A stretch of DNA of 64,000 nt from Pedobacter cryoconitis. Lineage in GTDB: Bacteria > Bacteroidota > Bacteroidia > Sphingobacteriales > Sphingobacteriaceae. The position numbers were made by a program, and so were the translations under genes. This document shows positions 1-8,352 of the stretch, in pieces. Positions within the stretch are counted from its first letter, which is position 1. Each line of letters opens with the position of its first letter. A model generated the notes under the pieces. That model was not told where the DNA came from. It was given only the letters and a program-made list of their open reading frames with translations, and did not search any database. The DNA lies in the NCBI RefSeq assembly GCF_014200605.1, contig NZ_JACHCE010000002.1:487300-551299 (forward strand), given 5' to 3'.

Positions 1-794
1 GTACTTTTACTTTGTATCGTGTAATAGATACCGTTTACACCTAATACGAGTTTCTTAGCGAGTGGCCAGAAATTGCGGACAATAACTTTGATCTGACTGC
101 CTGTAAAATCGTTCCCGCCAAAGATATTTGGGGCATACTGGTAAGACACCCTTCCAAAAAAGCCTTTGGTTGGATAGTTATTTGAATTTCTTGTGTCGTA
201 GGTTTGTGATACGCCCAGGAAAACCACTGAGCCCCCGTTCTGACCTAACACAGCAGGATCAGTATCATAAATCCCTCCCGGCACTTTATCTCTGAAATTA
301 TAGTTCTCATAGCCCAAGGATATGCCTGTATAGAAAAAGGGAAGAATGTTTTTTTCTACATCAAAGAATGCCCTGATCTGGCGTTGTACGAGCCTGTCTT
401 TATTGGCTTCCAGTGTTTGGTTACCTATGCCAAAAAAGTCAAATGGCATACTTCTGAAACGCAGCTCGCTGATCAGGTGAAAAGCATTATGCTTAGTCCA
501 TACATCGCCCTTAAGGCTGACATTATAAGTGCTTTTTGTAGAGAAAGAAAGTACGGTTGAAAAATTAGAACTACGGTTTAAGGTGTCTTTTTTGTCCAGA
601 TAAGTTGAATAAAGACCGCCGACACCAAACTCCAGACCTATCTCCTGTGAATATCTTAGCAGAGGAAGAGGCATAAAACTAGCTTTACGCGTAGTGTCTA
701 CATCTTCTGATAACATGCGTTTGATCAGTTTCATTTGTCCAAATCCATGAAGCGTTGAGAGCATTAGGGTGGTGCAAAGTAAAAATTTTCTCAT
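1..794 (-). CDS. Outer-membrane beta-barrel protein, BamA/TamA (surface antigen) family, partial
   Basis: The reading frame is open from an ATG at 794 down to the window edge without a stop, so about 264 residues of the N-terminal part are visible and the C-terminus is missing. It starts with a signal peptide (MRKFLLCTTLMLSTLHGFGQ) and then shows alternating polar/aromatic strands such as PLLRYSQEIGLEFGVGG and the segment TYDTRNSNNYPTKGFFGRVS, the usual pattern of a C-terminal Omp85 barrel (D-x-R-x-N-x-x-x-P-x-x-G). There is no room for POTRA repeats, so it resembles the short Bacteroidota surface-antigen proteins rather than BamA itself. Substrate unknown. The barrel call is good; the exact family is inferred. 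Confidence 0.7.
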   Translation of the reverse strand, partial: MRKFLLCTTLMLSTLHGFGQMKLIKRMLSEDVDTTRKASFMPLPLLRYSQEIGLEFGVGGLYSTYLDKKDTLNRSSNFSTVLSFSTKSTYNVSLKGDVWTKHNAFHLISELRFRSMPFDFFGIGNQTLEANKDRLVQRQIRAFFDVEKNILPFFYTGISLGYENYNFRDKVPGGIYDTDPAVLGQNGGSVVFLGVSQTYDTRNSNNYPTKGFFGRVSYQYAPNIFGGNDFTGSQIKVIVRNFWPLAKKLVLGVNGIYYTIQSKS

Positions 795-883
795 TAGAGG
801 GTGCTGCGCGTAGTTATAACAGGTAAAATAAAGGCGCTAAAGTAAGCAAATTATGAGTGAGTTTTACAGTGCTTTATTTATAG

Positions 884-1222
884 CTATTGGTTTGTCCCCG
901 GCTCTGTTCCCATCAGGGTATAAACCTCTTTCATAAATACAGCTTCATTTAACATGGAGCGAAAAGCGTCCAGCTCGTCATGTGTAAAAGCAAAGCTGAT
1001 ATCTTCGTTGGGTGTGCGTAATAATATTCTCTCCTTTTTGTCTGGAAAAGGAAGGCTTGTTTCTGCAAATGAAAAGTTTTCAATGATGTCTTTGAAATTC
1101 AGAAAGTCGTGGTGTGTGAAATTTAACAGGAGATTGTTATGCCATATATAAAATACATCGCAGCATGGGCAATGAGAAATTGCAGTGTCTTTTCCTGAAC
1201 TTAAAACTATTGTTTTGCACAT
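884..1222 (-). CDS. Small Cys/His-containing cytoplasmic protein, DUF6686-like
   Basis: 112 residues with no signal peptide or membrane segment. The N-terminal third has a tight cluster His17-Cys18-Pro-Cys20-Cys21 followed by His28, which could bind a metal or heme; the rest is acidic and aromatic with a predicted helical end. It resembles a small Bacteroidota family of unknown function (DUF6686, recalled from memory and not checked). It lies downstream of the heme-uptake operon in the same direction but is separated from it by a hairpin at 1329-1364, so it may have its own promoter. The ATG at 1222 is the only good start. Function unknown. Confidence 0.6.
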   Translation of the reverse strand: MCKTIVLSSGKDTAISHCPCCDVFYIWHNNLLLNFTHHDFLNFKDIIENFSFAETSLPFPDKKERILLRTPNEDISFAFTHDELDAFRSMLNEAVFMKEVYTLMGTEPGTNQ

Positions 1223-1328
1223 AATATTGCATTTTTGAGTTTAACCATTAAGCGTAAAATGAAAGCGTCTTCTGGAATAATTCAAACATAGCATATTATT
1301 TATAATAATTCTAAATAAAAGCTAAATA

Positions 1329-1364
1329 ACCTGAATCACCGGCTTTAGCTATAGTGATTCAGGT
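1329..1364 (-). terminator. Hairpin terminator of the leftward heme-uptake operon
   Basis: An 11-bp perfect inverted repeat (1329-1339 with 1354-1364, arm ACCTGAATCAC) lies 28 bp past the stop of the last lipoprotein gene. On the minus strand it is followed by an A/T-rich but not strictly T-rich stretch, so it is a plausible but not ideal intrinsic terminator. Confidence 0.55.
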
Positions 1365-1391
1365 AGAGAGGTTATGTATGGAGACGTTAAT

Positions 1392-2354
1392 TTATTTAAT
1401 GATCAGCCTGGTGTAAAGTGTATTTGTTTTGGCAGGATGATACATATCTGCGGTATAAGCGTAATTGAGAATGCTATATGTTCCTGCTGATATATTGTCC
1501 GGAATTCTGATTGTTACTGCCTGATCTGTTTTGGACTGAATAATCAGATTTTGTGGAGTTGACGTCAGGCTCGCGGATGCACTTACGGTAGAAAGTGTAC
1601 CAATATTAATTCCTGACAGCGTAAATGTATCACCGGCTTTAAATGTTTTGGTATAAAGCAGGTCTGCTTCGGGGATCAGAGGTAAAACTTCTCCCATCAG
1701 ACAGCGCCCTGAATAGATAGTGCGGGAACCGGAGACAATCTTTATTTTAAAGTAAGTTCCTTTTTTTAGTTTCCCGGAAAGAACTTCTGAGATAATACGT
1801 GTTTTGGCAATTGCTGTGATGACCATTGGGATTTCACTACCGCCTTCTAAATCAAGATAAACTTTGGTAGCCAGGCTGTCGGTTAGAAAATAATCGCCCT
1901 GAATATCAAGTTCTGTATCCGGATAAAAGACTCTTACTCCATTGTTATCATGTGAATAAAACGGAGAAAATCCAGAAATATATGGAATAGGCTGGTTGAT
2001 CACTGGTTTAAGGGTATAAACTGTTTGTGAACCGTCCTGAGCGGTAACTGTATATTTAGTTGTTTCTTTAAAAGCGACCTTTTTACCTGATGCAGGAGAG
2101 ATACTGGCCCGCTCTGCAACGGTAATCTGTGGGGTAATACTATCCGGAACCTGAGTGAAAGGTGGCCAGTAAACGGTGATGTCCTTTGCAGTGATTGCAC
2201 CTTTTAAGGTTTCTCCATCATTTCCTTTCAGGCTAAAGCTAACCAGGTTACTGTAAGAATAATCAGTATATTGTTTTTTACAACTGGTGAAAAGAACGAT
2301 AACTGATAAAATCAGTAAACCGGAAAATATTTTAATAGTGGATTGTAATTTCAT
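1392..2354 (-). CDS. Lipoprotein with Ig-like/DUF5018-type repeats
   Basis: 320 residues. The N-terminus is a lipoprotein signal ending LFTSCKKQ, giving an acylated Cys at about residue 25 and likely outer-membrane or surface anchoring. Residues about 35-120 hold a domain with ITVYWPPF, P-x-I-T-V and YTVTAQDGSQTVYTLK, the pattern of DUF5018-like domains of Bacteroidota lipoproteins; the rest looks like IPT/TIG-type beta sandwiches. It is a paralogue of the lipoprotein at 3270-4223, with the same order of motifs. It is the last gene of the leftward heme-uptake run, after a HmuY-like gene, so I infer a role as an accessory surface protein. No enzymatic motif is visible. Confidence 0.7.
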   Translation of the reverse strand: MKLQSTIKIFSGLLILSVIVLFTSCKKQYTDYSYSNLVSFSLKGNDGETLKGAITAKDITVYWPPFTQVPDSITPQITVAERASISPASGKKVAFKETTKYTVTAQDGSQTVYTLKPVINQPIPYISGFSPFYSHDNNGVRVFYPDTELDIQGDYFLTDSLATKVYLDLEGGSEIPMVITAIAKTRIISEVLSGKLKKGTYFKIKIVSGSRTIYSGRCLMGEVLPLIPEADLLYTKTFKAGDTFTLSGINIGTLSTVSASASLTSTPQNLIIQSKTDQAVTIRIPDNISAGTYSILNYAYTADMYHPAKTNTLYTRLIIK

Positions 2355-2531
2355 TTTTTGGTTGGGTTTGCAAATTTATTTACTTTCGCAAATTATATTA
2401 ATAATCATCCGGGTTAATTGCTTCGTCTAAAGGGTAATTAAGCTTGTGTTTTAGAAGGGAGCTGTAATTTTCGAGAAGAGCAGCTCCTTTTTAATTTCCT
2501 TTAATTCTCAGCAAATCTGGCAGGCACCCTG

Positions 2532-3170
2532 CTAAACTAATTTTTTGTAGTTAAATGAGATCTGACCGAAGTAGTTACCTGCTGTCGCTGGATCAGCTGA
2601 ATAACCTACAGTAATGATTTGTAAAACATATAATTCTGTAGCTGCTGCTACCGAAGTACCTTTATATAACACGACATAACGATCTGCTACCGGACCTGAA
2701 AGATGTGTAGTTACATTGTAAGCATACCATCCTGGTGCTGATGTATTTGAACCTAAAGTAGTAGCTGGTTTTACATTTAATGTAGTAAATGCAGATTGAG
2801 CTATTGCAGCTAAACTAGTTGATGGTACGTCTGCATAAGCTAATTTATAAGCTCCACCTGTATTTGCATTGATATTACCGTCAAAAGATCCATTGAATGA
2901 AGCCTGGTAAGCAGATGCAGCTGTAGTTGTTGTATTATTGGCAAGATCAAAATAAACAGTTCCCCAGTTACCTGCTGAACCTCCCGGAGAAGATAGTGGA
3001 GTTGTAAATGCGCCTGTTACTACCGAATTGGCAGGGATTGCGTTTACTGCGTTATTAGTATTGTTTTTTAAAGATGTATTTGAAGTTTCGTTGTTGTCTT
3101 TTTTACAAGATGTAGCTAATACAGCTAACAGAGCGAACATTCCGGTTATTTTTAGAAAATTTGTTTTCAT
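2532..3170 (-). CDS. HmuY-like heme-binding lipoprotein (third paralogue)
   Basis: 212 residues. Lipoprotein signal with lipobox LATSCKK (Cys at about 22), then a low-complexity Asn/Thr/Ser-rich linker (about 25-50) that would hold the domain away from the membrane. The remainder keeps the HmuY pattern: VYFDLANN near 73, GWYAYNVTTH near 145 and RYVVLYKGTS followed by ELYVLQIITVGY. HmuY proteins take heme from host or environmental haemoproteins and pass it to a TonB receptor. This copy is shorter and more Ser/Thr/Ala-rich than the two upstream paralogues, so it has diverged and heme binding is not certain. It is separated from the upstream lipoprotein gene by 99 bp, so an extra promoter is possible. 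Confidence 0.75.
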   Translation of the reverse strand: MKTNFLKITGMFALLAVLATSCKKDNNETSNTSLKNNTNNAVNAIPANSVVTGAFTTPLSSPGGSAGNWGTVYFDLANNTTTTAASAYQASFNGSFDGNINANTGGAYKLAYADVPSTSLAAIAQSAFTTLNVKPATTLGSNTSAPGWYAYNVTTHLSGPVADRYVVLYKGTSVAAATELYVLQIITVGYSADPATAGNYFGQISFNYKKLV

Positions 3171-3269
3171 GTTTTTAGATTTTTAAGAGAATTTAATTTT
3201 TAATTAGGTATTGTTTATTTGCGTGGGACAGTTGCCAGCCCGGATGATTAATGTCTTTATTTTGATAGG

Positions 3270-4223
3270 TTACTTAGTAGGGTTAATTGTCAGTGGCATG
3301 GATTGTTTGAAATCATTGAAACCTGTAAATCTGGCGGTGAAAGCCACTGTACCATAATTACCTGTTGCCAGTGTTTCGGGTACTTTGATTACAGCTTCGG
3401 TACGTGAATAGGAGACAATAGGGAACTCTACCTCTTGCCCTTTAATATTTACACTGAAAGAAGTGAAATTGACGAATACTGAATTTCCGGCTTTAATCGT
3501 AAAGGTATCTCCTTGTTTGAATGTGCCTGCAGTGATTACGACGATATAGGGTTGAAGATATTTCAGCCTAACCGGATATTTTGATTGTGTTGAAATGCCT
3601 GATTTCTTTACTTTAATATAGTAAAGTCCCGTGTCTATAGCTGGTGGAATAATCAGTCCGGATAAGCTGTAGATATCCTCTATTGGATTGATGCTGAAAT
3701 CAGAGCCTTTATCCATGTCAGTTTCCTTACTGGTGGTTTTACTGATCAGCGATACTTTAAGTTTATTCGGATCGGTGGTATAGAAATTCCCTATGATACT
3801 CATGCTTGTATTCAGGCCGTATTGAGCAGTTTGGGTTGCTGTAGAGCTTTCTTGTAAGACCAAAGGGTTAACCTGCTGTATTTTAATAACCAGTTTATAG
3901 GTCGTGCTGGTTTTATCTGCTCCGGTTACTGTATAGGTGGTTTTATCACTTAATACATCTACAGGCTCTACGGTTTCTTTTAAGGTAGCACCATCTGCTA
4001 ACTTAACTTTTGGATCTATCGCATTCAGCTCATAATAAAATGGGATATAAACTGTAATGGTATGATCTGTTTCATCAATAACACCTGCAATATTTCCGTC
4101 CGAAACGGGTACATTATATTCCAGTATTTTACTATTGGAAAGGGCAGGTGGGGCTATAGTTTTTTTACAGGCTGCAAAACCGGTAAGTGACAGCAATAAA
4201 TAGAGAATCGGGATACGTTTCAT
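3270..4223 (-). CDS. Lipoprotein with Ig-like/DUF5018-type repeats (paralogue)
   Basis: 317 residues with a lipoprotein signal ending GFAACKKT (Cys19). Residues about 30-115 contain ITVYIPFYYELNAIDPKV and TTYTVTGADKTSTTYKLVI, the same DUF5018-like motif order as the protein at 1392-2354; the rest is beta-rich with IPT/TIG-like character (TFTIKAGNSVFVN). The gene starts 14 bp after the stop of the HmuY gene at 4238-4981, which puts it firmly in the same operon. I infer a surface-exposed accessory to heme capture; no binding residues can be named. Confidence 0.7.
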   Translation of the reverse strand: MKRIPILYLLLSLTGFAACKKTIAPPALSNSKILEYNVPVSDGNIAGVIDETDHTITVYIPFYYELNAIDPKVKLADGATLKETVEPVDVLSDKTTYTVTGADKTSTTYKLVIKIQQVNPLVLQESSTATQTAQYGLNTSMSIIGNFYTTDPNKLKVSLISKTTSKETDMDKGSDFSINPIEDIYSLSGLIIPPAIDTGLYYIKVKKSGISTQSKYPVRLKYLQPYIVVITAGTFKQGDTFTIKAGNSVFVNFTSFSVNIKGQEVEFPIVSYSRTEAVIKVPETLATGNYGTVAFTARFTGFNDFKQSMPLTINPTK

Positions 4224-4237
4224 TATAAAATATGAGC

Positions 4238-4981
4238 TTATTTAATTTCAAATTTTGTACTTCCTTTAGGTACCAGGACATATTCAAATGTGAAGAACAT
4301 GTGTGGTGTGCTTCTTAACCATTTATCGGCTGTAAAAGCATCTTTATAACAAGAGATCATTTTGATCTTTGCATAGTTTCCATTTCCTGTGCGTACAATG
4401 ACGGTCCTTTTCTCTGGTAACGCATAGGCTACGTGTTGTTTTTCATAACTGCCATCACCTCTTCTTGTTCCGGCAAAATCATATTGATACCAGCCCATGC
4501 CTTCTCCGAAATCACCTGAGTCATCAGTGCCGATTAAGCTTTTTCCTGTTCTGAACTGCGCATCAGCCGGTACTTCTGTCACCTGATCAAATGGCTTGTC
4601 CAGGATAAGGATGCCACCTGATCCTGCACCACCGTTACCGTAGTTATTGGCATCTTTTCCATTGTTTCCGCTCATAAAGCTGTTATATAATCCGCTGAAA
4701 GCGATATCCCAGCGGGTAGTTTGAGCAAGATTGGCAGCTGTTACCTGTTTATTTTCCAAACTAAAATATAGCGTAGGTTGTGGTGCAGTAGGATTTGCAT
4801 CATCTGTGGGCGCGGCAAAATTTTCTACACGTTGTAATTTGTAAAAGGGAACTGAGCCGGCTACCGGTGGGTCAACTGGTTTACCTGGTTCAGGGTCATT
4901 GTTTTTAGAGCAGGAGGTTAAAAACAGGAATAATAAGGGTAATATATAGAGGGGCTTAAATGGCTTTAGGAAAGTTCTCAT
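4238..4981 (-). CDS. hmuY: HmuY family heme-binding lipoprotein
   Basis: 247 residues. Signal with lipobox FLTSCSKN (Cys at about 24) followed by a Pro-rich linker. The HmuY fold is recognised from LYFSLENKQV, TTRWDIAFSGLYNSFMSGNNG, GWYQYDFAG, then RTVIVRTGNGNYAKIKMISCYKD and FFTFEYVLVPKGSTKFE at the C-terminus. In Porphyromonas HmuY the heme is held between two histidines; here the equivalent residues are not obvious by eye, although other Bacteroidota homologues use Met. The gene lies 11 bp downstream of a second hmuY and ends 14 bp before a lipoprotein gene. Role: capture heme at the cell surface for the TonB receptor encoded upstream. Confidence 0.85.
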   Translation of the reverse strand: MRTFLKPFKPLYILPLLFLFLTSCSKNNDPEPGKPVDPPVAGSVPFYKLQRVENFAAPTDDANPTAPQPTLYFSLENKQVTAANLAQTTRWDIAFSGLYNSFMSGNNGKDANNYGNGGAGSGGILILDKPFDQVTEVPADAQFRTGKSLIGTDDSGDFGEGMGWYQYDFAGTRRGDGSYEKQHVAYALPEKRTVIVRTGNGNYAKIKMISCYKDAFTADKWLRSTPHMFFTFEYVLVPKGSTKFEIK

Positions 4982-4992
4982 ATTCTTTTGGT

Positions 4993-5643
4993 CTAGTCTT
5001 TAGTGGATAGGTTTCTGCTGCCGTCTTGTTGTACGAAATAGCGGAAGGTAAAGTAGGGTGCAGGCCAGTTCAGATCGCTCACTGTAGCTGGTGCACCTTT
5101 ATACATACTGATGAGTTGTAATTTGGCATATTTTCCATCCGCGGTTCGTAAAATATAGGTTCTGTTTTTGACCGGAACAGCGATGTGGGTTTTAAGTTCA
5201 TAGAAATACCAGCCATTGCCTGCTCCTGAATCCCATCCTGCAGAATTAATTGCATTGTTGGTGAATTCTGTGTCAGAAGGAGCTTCTTTAATTTGATCAT
5301 AGGCCTGATTAACGACAAACATTGCGCCTTTTGCTGCTGTACCTGGATTATTTACAGGGCTGTTTGGTGATATATAAGAATTATATTCTTTAGTAAAGGA
5401 TATGTCCCAATCAGTACCTGATTTCTTGCTGACATCTATTTTTGCACCGGTTTTAAAGCTGAAATAGAAGGGCGCAAATTCTTTTCCGCTGCCTACTGTA
5501 TTGCCTACATCGCCCGGCAGGTCATTAATTACTGTGCTTTTGCCATCCTCCAGCTGTGGTTTAATTTCGTCTTTAGTACAGGCTGTGAATAAGACCAGCA
5601 TTGCAGGTAAGAACAAGGTTTGTTTAAGTAGTTTTATATTCAT
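4993..5643 (-). CDS. hmuY: HmuY family heme-binding lipoprotein
   Basis: 216 residues with lipobox LFTACTKD (Cys at about 22). HmuY features: FYFSFKTGAKIDVSKKSGTD, WDISFTKEYNSYIS, NGWYFYELKTHIAVPVKNRT, then TYILRTADGKYAKLQLISMYKG and PYFTFRYFVQQDGSR. It is the first gene after the TonB receptor (11-bp gap) and shares its motif order with the gene at 4238-4981, so the two are tandem paralogues. The classic hmuR-hmuY pair is therefore present, with receptor first rather than HmuY first. Expected location is the outer leaflet of the outer membrane. Confidence 0.85.
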   Translation of the reverse strand: MNIKLLKQTLFLPAMLVLFTACTKDEIKPQLEDGKSTVINDLPGDVGNTVGSGKEFAPFYFSFKTGAKIDVSKKSGTDWDISFTKEYNSYISPNSPVNNPGTAAKGAMFVVNQAYDQIKEAPSDTEFTNNAINSAGWDSGAGNGWYFYELKTHIAVPVKNRTYILRTADGKYAKLQLISMYKGAPATVSDLNWPAPYFTFRYFVQQDGSRNLSTKD

Positions 5644-5654
5644 CTTGTGATTTT

Positions 5655-8030
5655 TTAGAGTTGATCTTTAAAGAATTTCCAGGTAATACCGCCTACGATT
5701 GTTCTTCCCTGCTGTGCAGGCATTAACTGATCCCGGTAATTGAGTAAGTTGTCGGCAGTAAGCTGAAGGGATAAATGTTTGCGGTAAAATGTTTTTTGAA
5801 CGGATGCATTGAAAAGGAAGAAGCTGCGGACAAAAGTGTCATAATTGTCTATGAAATTGTTGGCGCGGTTGGCTTCCATAAAGCCGTATTTGCTGCGGTA
5901 GTTTACTCTGAAGGAACCTGTAAGGCCTGATTTTTCATGTTCATAAGTAAATTTGATATTAGCCATATGACGGGAGCGGTTGGCCATCCCGAAGTAATCG
6001 GCTCTGGTGGATCTTCGCATTTCGTTTTTGTCGGTATCATAGACCTGGCCGTAAAGTCCCTGACCTGTTTTGATAGAGTCTATTACACCGCGGTCTATCG
6101 CATAAAGCAGCTGATAACCGGCATTGATATTTAATGAACGTGTCGCAGCCCAGTTTAAGCTGATTTCTGTACCAGTTAGATAGGCTCTGGCGATATTGAC
6201 ATAAGAAAATATCTGCTGACCACTTGTTTTTGTAGCCACTTGTTCTGAATTGATGAAGTTCTTAATATCATTATAGAATACATTTACATCTAGTTTGACT
6301 GATTTAATAGCTGTAAATGTAAATCCTGTACTATAAGATACAGAGCGTTCTGGTTTTAACTGACCTACACGACTGGCAATTGGCCAGATACTACTGATCT
6401 GTCCTGCGTCTTTAAGGACTTGTATCTCTCTAGAAAATTCTTCAGCACCTAATACGGTATAGCCTGTTTGAAGATTGGTGAAGACCAGGTATAGCTGCTG
6501 GAAATTCGGTGTCTTGAATCCTGTTCCAATAGCTGCTTTAAAGGTTAAATCTTTGATTGGAGTATAACGGAAACCAATACTTGGATTGATCTTGCTGCCA
6601 TATTTATTATGATAGTCGTAACGGGCACCACCGGTAATACCAATTTTATCACTTGTTTTCCAGTCTGCCTGCCAATAAGCAAAATAATTGCTCATGTCTT
6701 TTGATCCCCTGTAAGAAACATCGTTTAAATGTTCATAAGCTCCGCCGATACCGCCTGTCAGATTTAAGGTTTTTGTTAATTCGTGCGTAGCCTGTACTTC
6801 TGCTCTGTGGAGATATTGTGTAAATCTGTTTCCTGGGATAAGAGCGCCGCTGTTAAGATCTGTAATATCCTGTTCGGTCTGATAACGGGTAAGGTAATAT
6901 TGTGTTTTTAACCTTAATCCATTTCTGAAGTTATTATTTAAGGATAGCGATCCGTTCAGATCACGTTCATCCATTACATCTGTACTTGGCCTTACTCCAT
7001 AATTCAGCTCATTTACAGAGTGACGTGTGGTATAACGGCCATTGAAATTCAGTGTGGAAATTTCATTCAGCATATATCTGCCTCTGCCCTGCAACGAATA
7101 GCTGTCAAATGGTGGGGCAGTTTTACCTTCTTTTAAATAAGGATTGGCATTGAAACCATCGGTGCGGTAATAGTTGGCAGAAATATACGCTGATCCTTTT
7201 TTACCAGCAAAAGGAGTTTCGCCTTCAAGAGTTGCATCAACGAGATTATAACTTCCATAACGTAAGGCCGCAAGTCCTTGTGGCTGGGTGATATTTTTAC
7301 GTGTAACAATGTTCACGACCCCTGCCAATGCTTCGCTACCATATAAACAGGATGATGCACCTTTAATGATCTCTATCTTTTCAATGTTGGATACGGTAAT
7401 TCTGGAAAGGTCAAAATTTCCTGAATTACGTCCTACCATAGGCTGCCCATCAATCATAATCATGGTATAACCGCTGTCAAAACCCTGCATTTGTAAACCA
7501 ACGGCTCTGTTTCCTGAGCCAATATCACTAACAATGGCCAGTCCGGTTTGTTCTTTTAATACTTCATCCAGTCTGCGGCTACCCATTTGTTCAATAGTTT
7601 TACGGGTGATGACTGTACTGGGCATAATGGAATGTACCATGTCTATCAGGTTGTCTGGATTATGATGTCCGGTGCTTATATTTACCTGATCTAATCCGTT
7701 CTCTGCGGTTTGCAGTTTGATATGAAGAGGTTTAGTATGGCCGGGGGCGATGTCCGTTTCTGCCGTATATGGGCTGAACCCTACTGCGGTTATTTTAATT
7801 GTATAGGTTCCTGTATAAAGACGGGTAAGTTCAAACCCTCCGTTTTTGTCACTTATTGCAACTCTGTGATCTGGTTCAAGCAGGACTGAAGCACCAGATA
7901 ATGCATTATTCTTTTCATCTGTTACACGTCCTTTCAGTATGCCTTTTGTCTGGGCTTTTACTGTAATTGTGAACAGAGTTAGTAATAGCATCATGCTGTA
8001 TATTTTTAGTGTTCCAGTCTTGTAGTACAT
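5655..8030 (-). CDS. TonB-dependent heme/hemoprotein receptor with N-terminal carboxypeptidase-like domain
   Basis: 791 residues. Signal peptide 1-26, then a CarboxypepD_reg-like domain (about 28-110: GILKGRVTDEKNNALSGASV), a plug domain (about 125-235: RRLDEVLKEQTGLAI, then MIDGQPMVGR and IEIIKGASSCLYGSEALAGVVNI) and a beta barrel to the C-terminus with the end pattern AGITWKF-like VGGITWKFFKDQL. The barrel has PNFQQLYLVFTN near 500, the place of the FRAP/heme region of HmuR-type receptors. Context with three HmuY-type genes and a divergent HmuTUV set supports heme as substrate. It is transcribed leftward from the 322-bp divergent region holding AraC-type operator repeats, about 65 bp from its ATG. 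Confidence 0.9.
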   Translation of the reverse strand: MYYKTGTLKIYSMMLLLTLFTITVKAQTKGILKGRVTDEKNNALSGASVLLEPDHRVAISDKNGGFELTRLYTGTYTIKITAVGFSPYTAETDIAPGHTKPLHIKLQTAENGLDQVNISTGHHNPDNLIDMVHSIMPSTVITRKTIEQMGSRRLDEVLKEQTGLAIVSDIGSGNRAVGLQMQGFDSGYTMIMIDGQPMVGRNSGNFDLSRITVSNIEKIEIIKGASSCLYGSEALAGVVNIVTRKNITQPQGLAALRYGSYNLVDATLEGETPFAGKKGSAYISANYYRTDGFNANPYLKEGKTAPPFDSYSLQGRGRYMLNEISTLNFNGRYTTRHSVNELNYGVRPSTDVMDERDLNGSLSLNNNFRNGLRLKTQYYLTRYQTEQDITDLNSGALIPGNRFTQYLHRAEVQATHELTKTLNLTGGIGGAYEHLNDVSYRGSKDMSNYFAYWQADWKTSDKIGITGGARYDYHNKYGSKINPSIGFRYTPIKDLTFKAAIGTGFKTPNFQQLYLVFTNLQTGYTVLGAEEFSREIQVLKDAGQISSIWPIASRVGQLKPERSVSYSTGFTFTAIKSVKLDVNVFYNDIKNFINSEQVATKTSGQQIFSYVNIARAYLTGTEISLNWAATRSLNINAGYQLLYAIDRGVIDSIKTGQGLYGQVYDTDKNEMRRSTRADYFGMANRSRHMANIKFTYEHEKSGLTGSFRVNYRSKYGFMEANRANNFIDNYDTFVRSFFLFNASVQKTFYRKHLSLQLTADNLLNYRDQLMPAQQGRTIVGGITWKFFKDQL

Positions 8031-8094
8031 TGTTATTTTTAATCGATCTAAATAAGATGATGAAGCAAAACTGGCTAATTAATTTCATATATGA

Positions 8095-8154
8095 TTTGTT
8101 CAATGCGTATTAAGATTTATTCAAAACGTATTATCTTTTGTTCTATCCGTATTA
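8095..8154 (+). repeat. Three 18-bp direct repeats with 21-bp period, putative AraC-family operator
   Basis: Copies at 8095-8112, 8116-8133 and 8137-8154 fit TTTRTTCWANNCGTATTA; 14 of 18 positions are identical in all three, and the start-to-start distance is exactly 21 bp both times, i.e. two turns of DNA. Such direct repeats on one helix face are typical binding sites of AraC-type activators. The regulator encoded at 12101-13078 is the obvious candidate, but that link is inferred. Confidence 0.75.
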
Positions 8155-8269
8155 TTATTTTCTTTAATTGATCTTTTTTGCATCTGATTTTATACTGATA
8201 GTTTCATTAAACAGGTAATAAACAACATGTTTTTAATTTTAATATTATTTCAGATGGGTTTCCAGGTCA

Positions 8270-8287
8270 GAATACGGATAGAATAAA
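8270..8287 (-). repeat. Inverted copy of the operator motif upstream of hmuT
   Basis: Read on the minus strand this is TTTATTCTATCCGTATTC, matching the consensus of the three direct repeats at 17 of 18 positions and sharing 13 consecutive bases with the third copy. It lies 65 bp before the hmuT ATG, mirroring the distance of the first direct repeat from the receptor ATG. Confidence 0.7.
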
Positions 8288-8352
8288 TGGAAATGAACAA
8301 CTTGTATTTAGATTGATTAAACACGTTGTTTGTATAAAGATTTTAAAATAAA

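Larger units (their letters stand above)
8031..8352. promoter_or_regulatory. Divergent promoter region between heme receptor and heme ABC-transporter operons
   Basis: 322 bp without a credible gene, strongly A/T-rich. It must hold the promoters of both the leftward receptor operon and the rightward hmuTUV operon. It contains three phased 18-bp direct repeats (8095-8154) and one inverted copy (8270-8287), annotated separately. The nearest copy of each set ends about 65 bp from the neighbouring ATG and points away from it, so the two promoters see the motif in the same geometry. I found no convincing full TTTG-N(19-22)-TANNTTTG promoter here, which would fit activator-dependent promoters. Confidence 0.75.

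Noticed and set aside
2462-2497. Hairpin GGAGCTG/CAGCTCC between lipoprotein genes as a minus-strand terminator
   Set aside because: The T-tract follows only on the plus strand, where no gene ends; the stem is short (7 bp).
8095-8154. CRISPR-like short repeat array
   Set aside because: Spacers would be only 3 bp and no cas genes are present; the 21-bp phasing fits operator sites.
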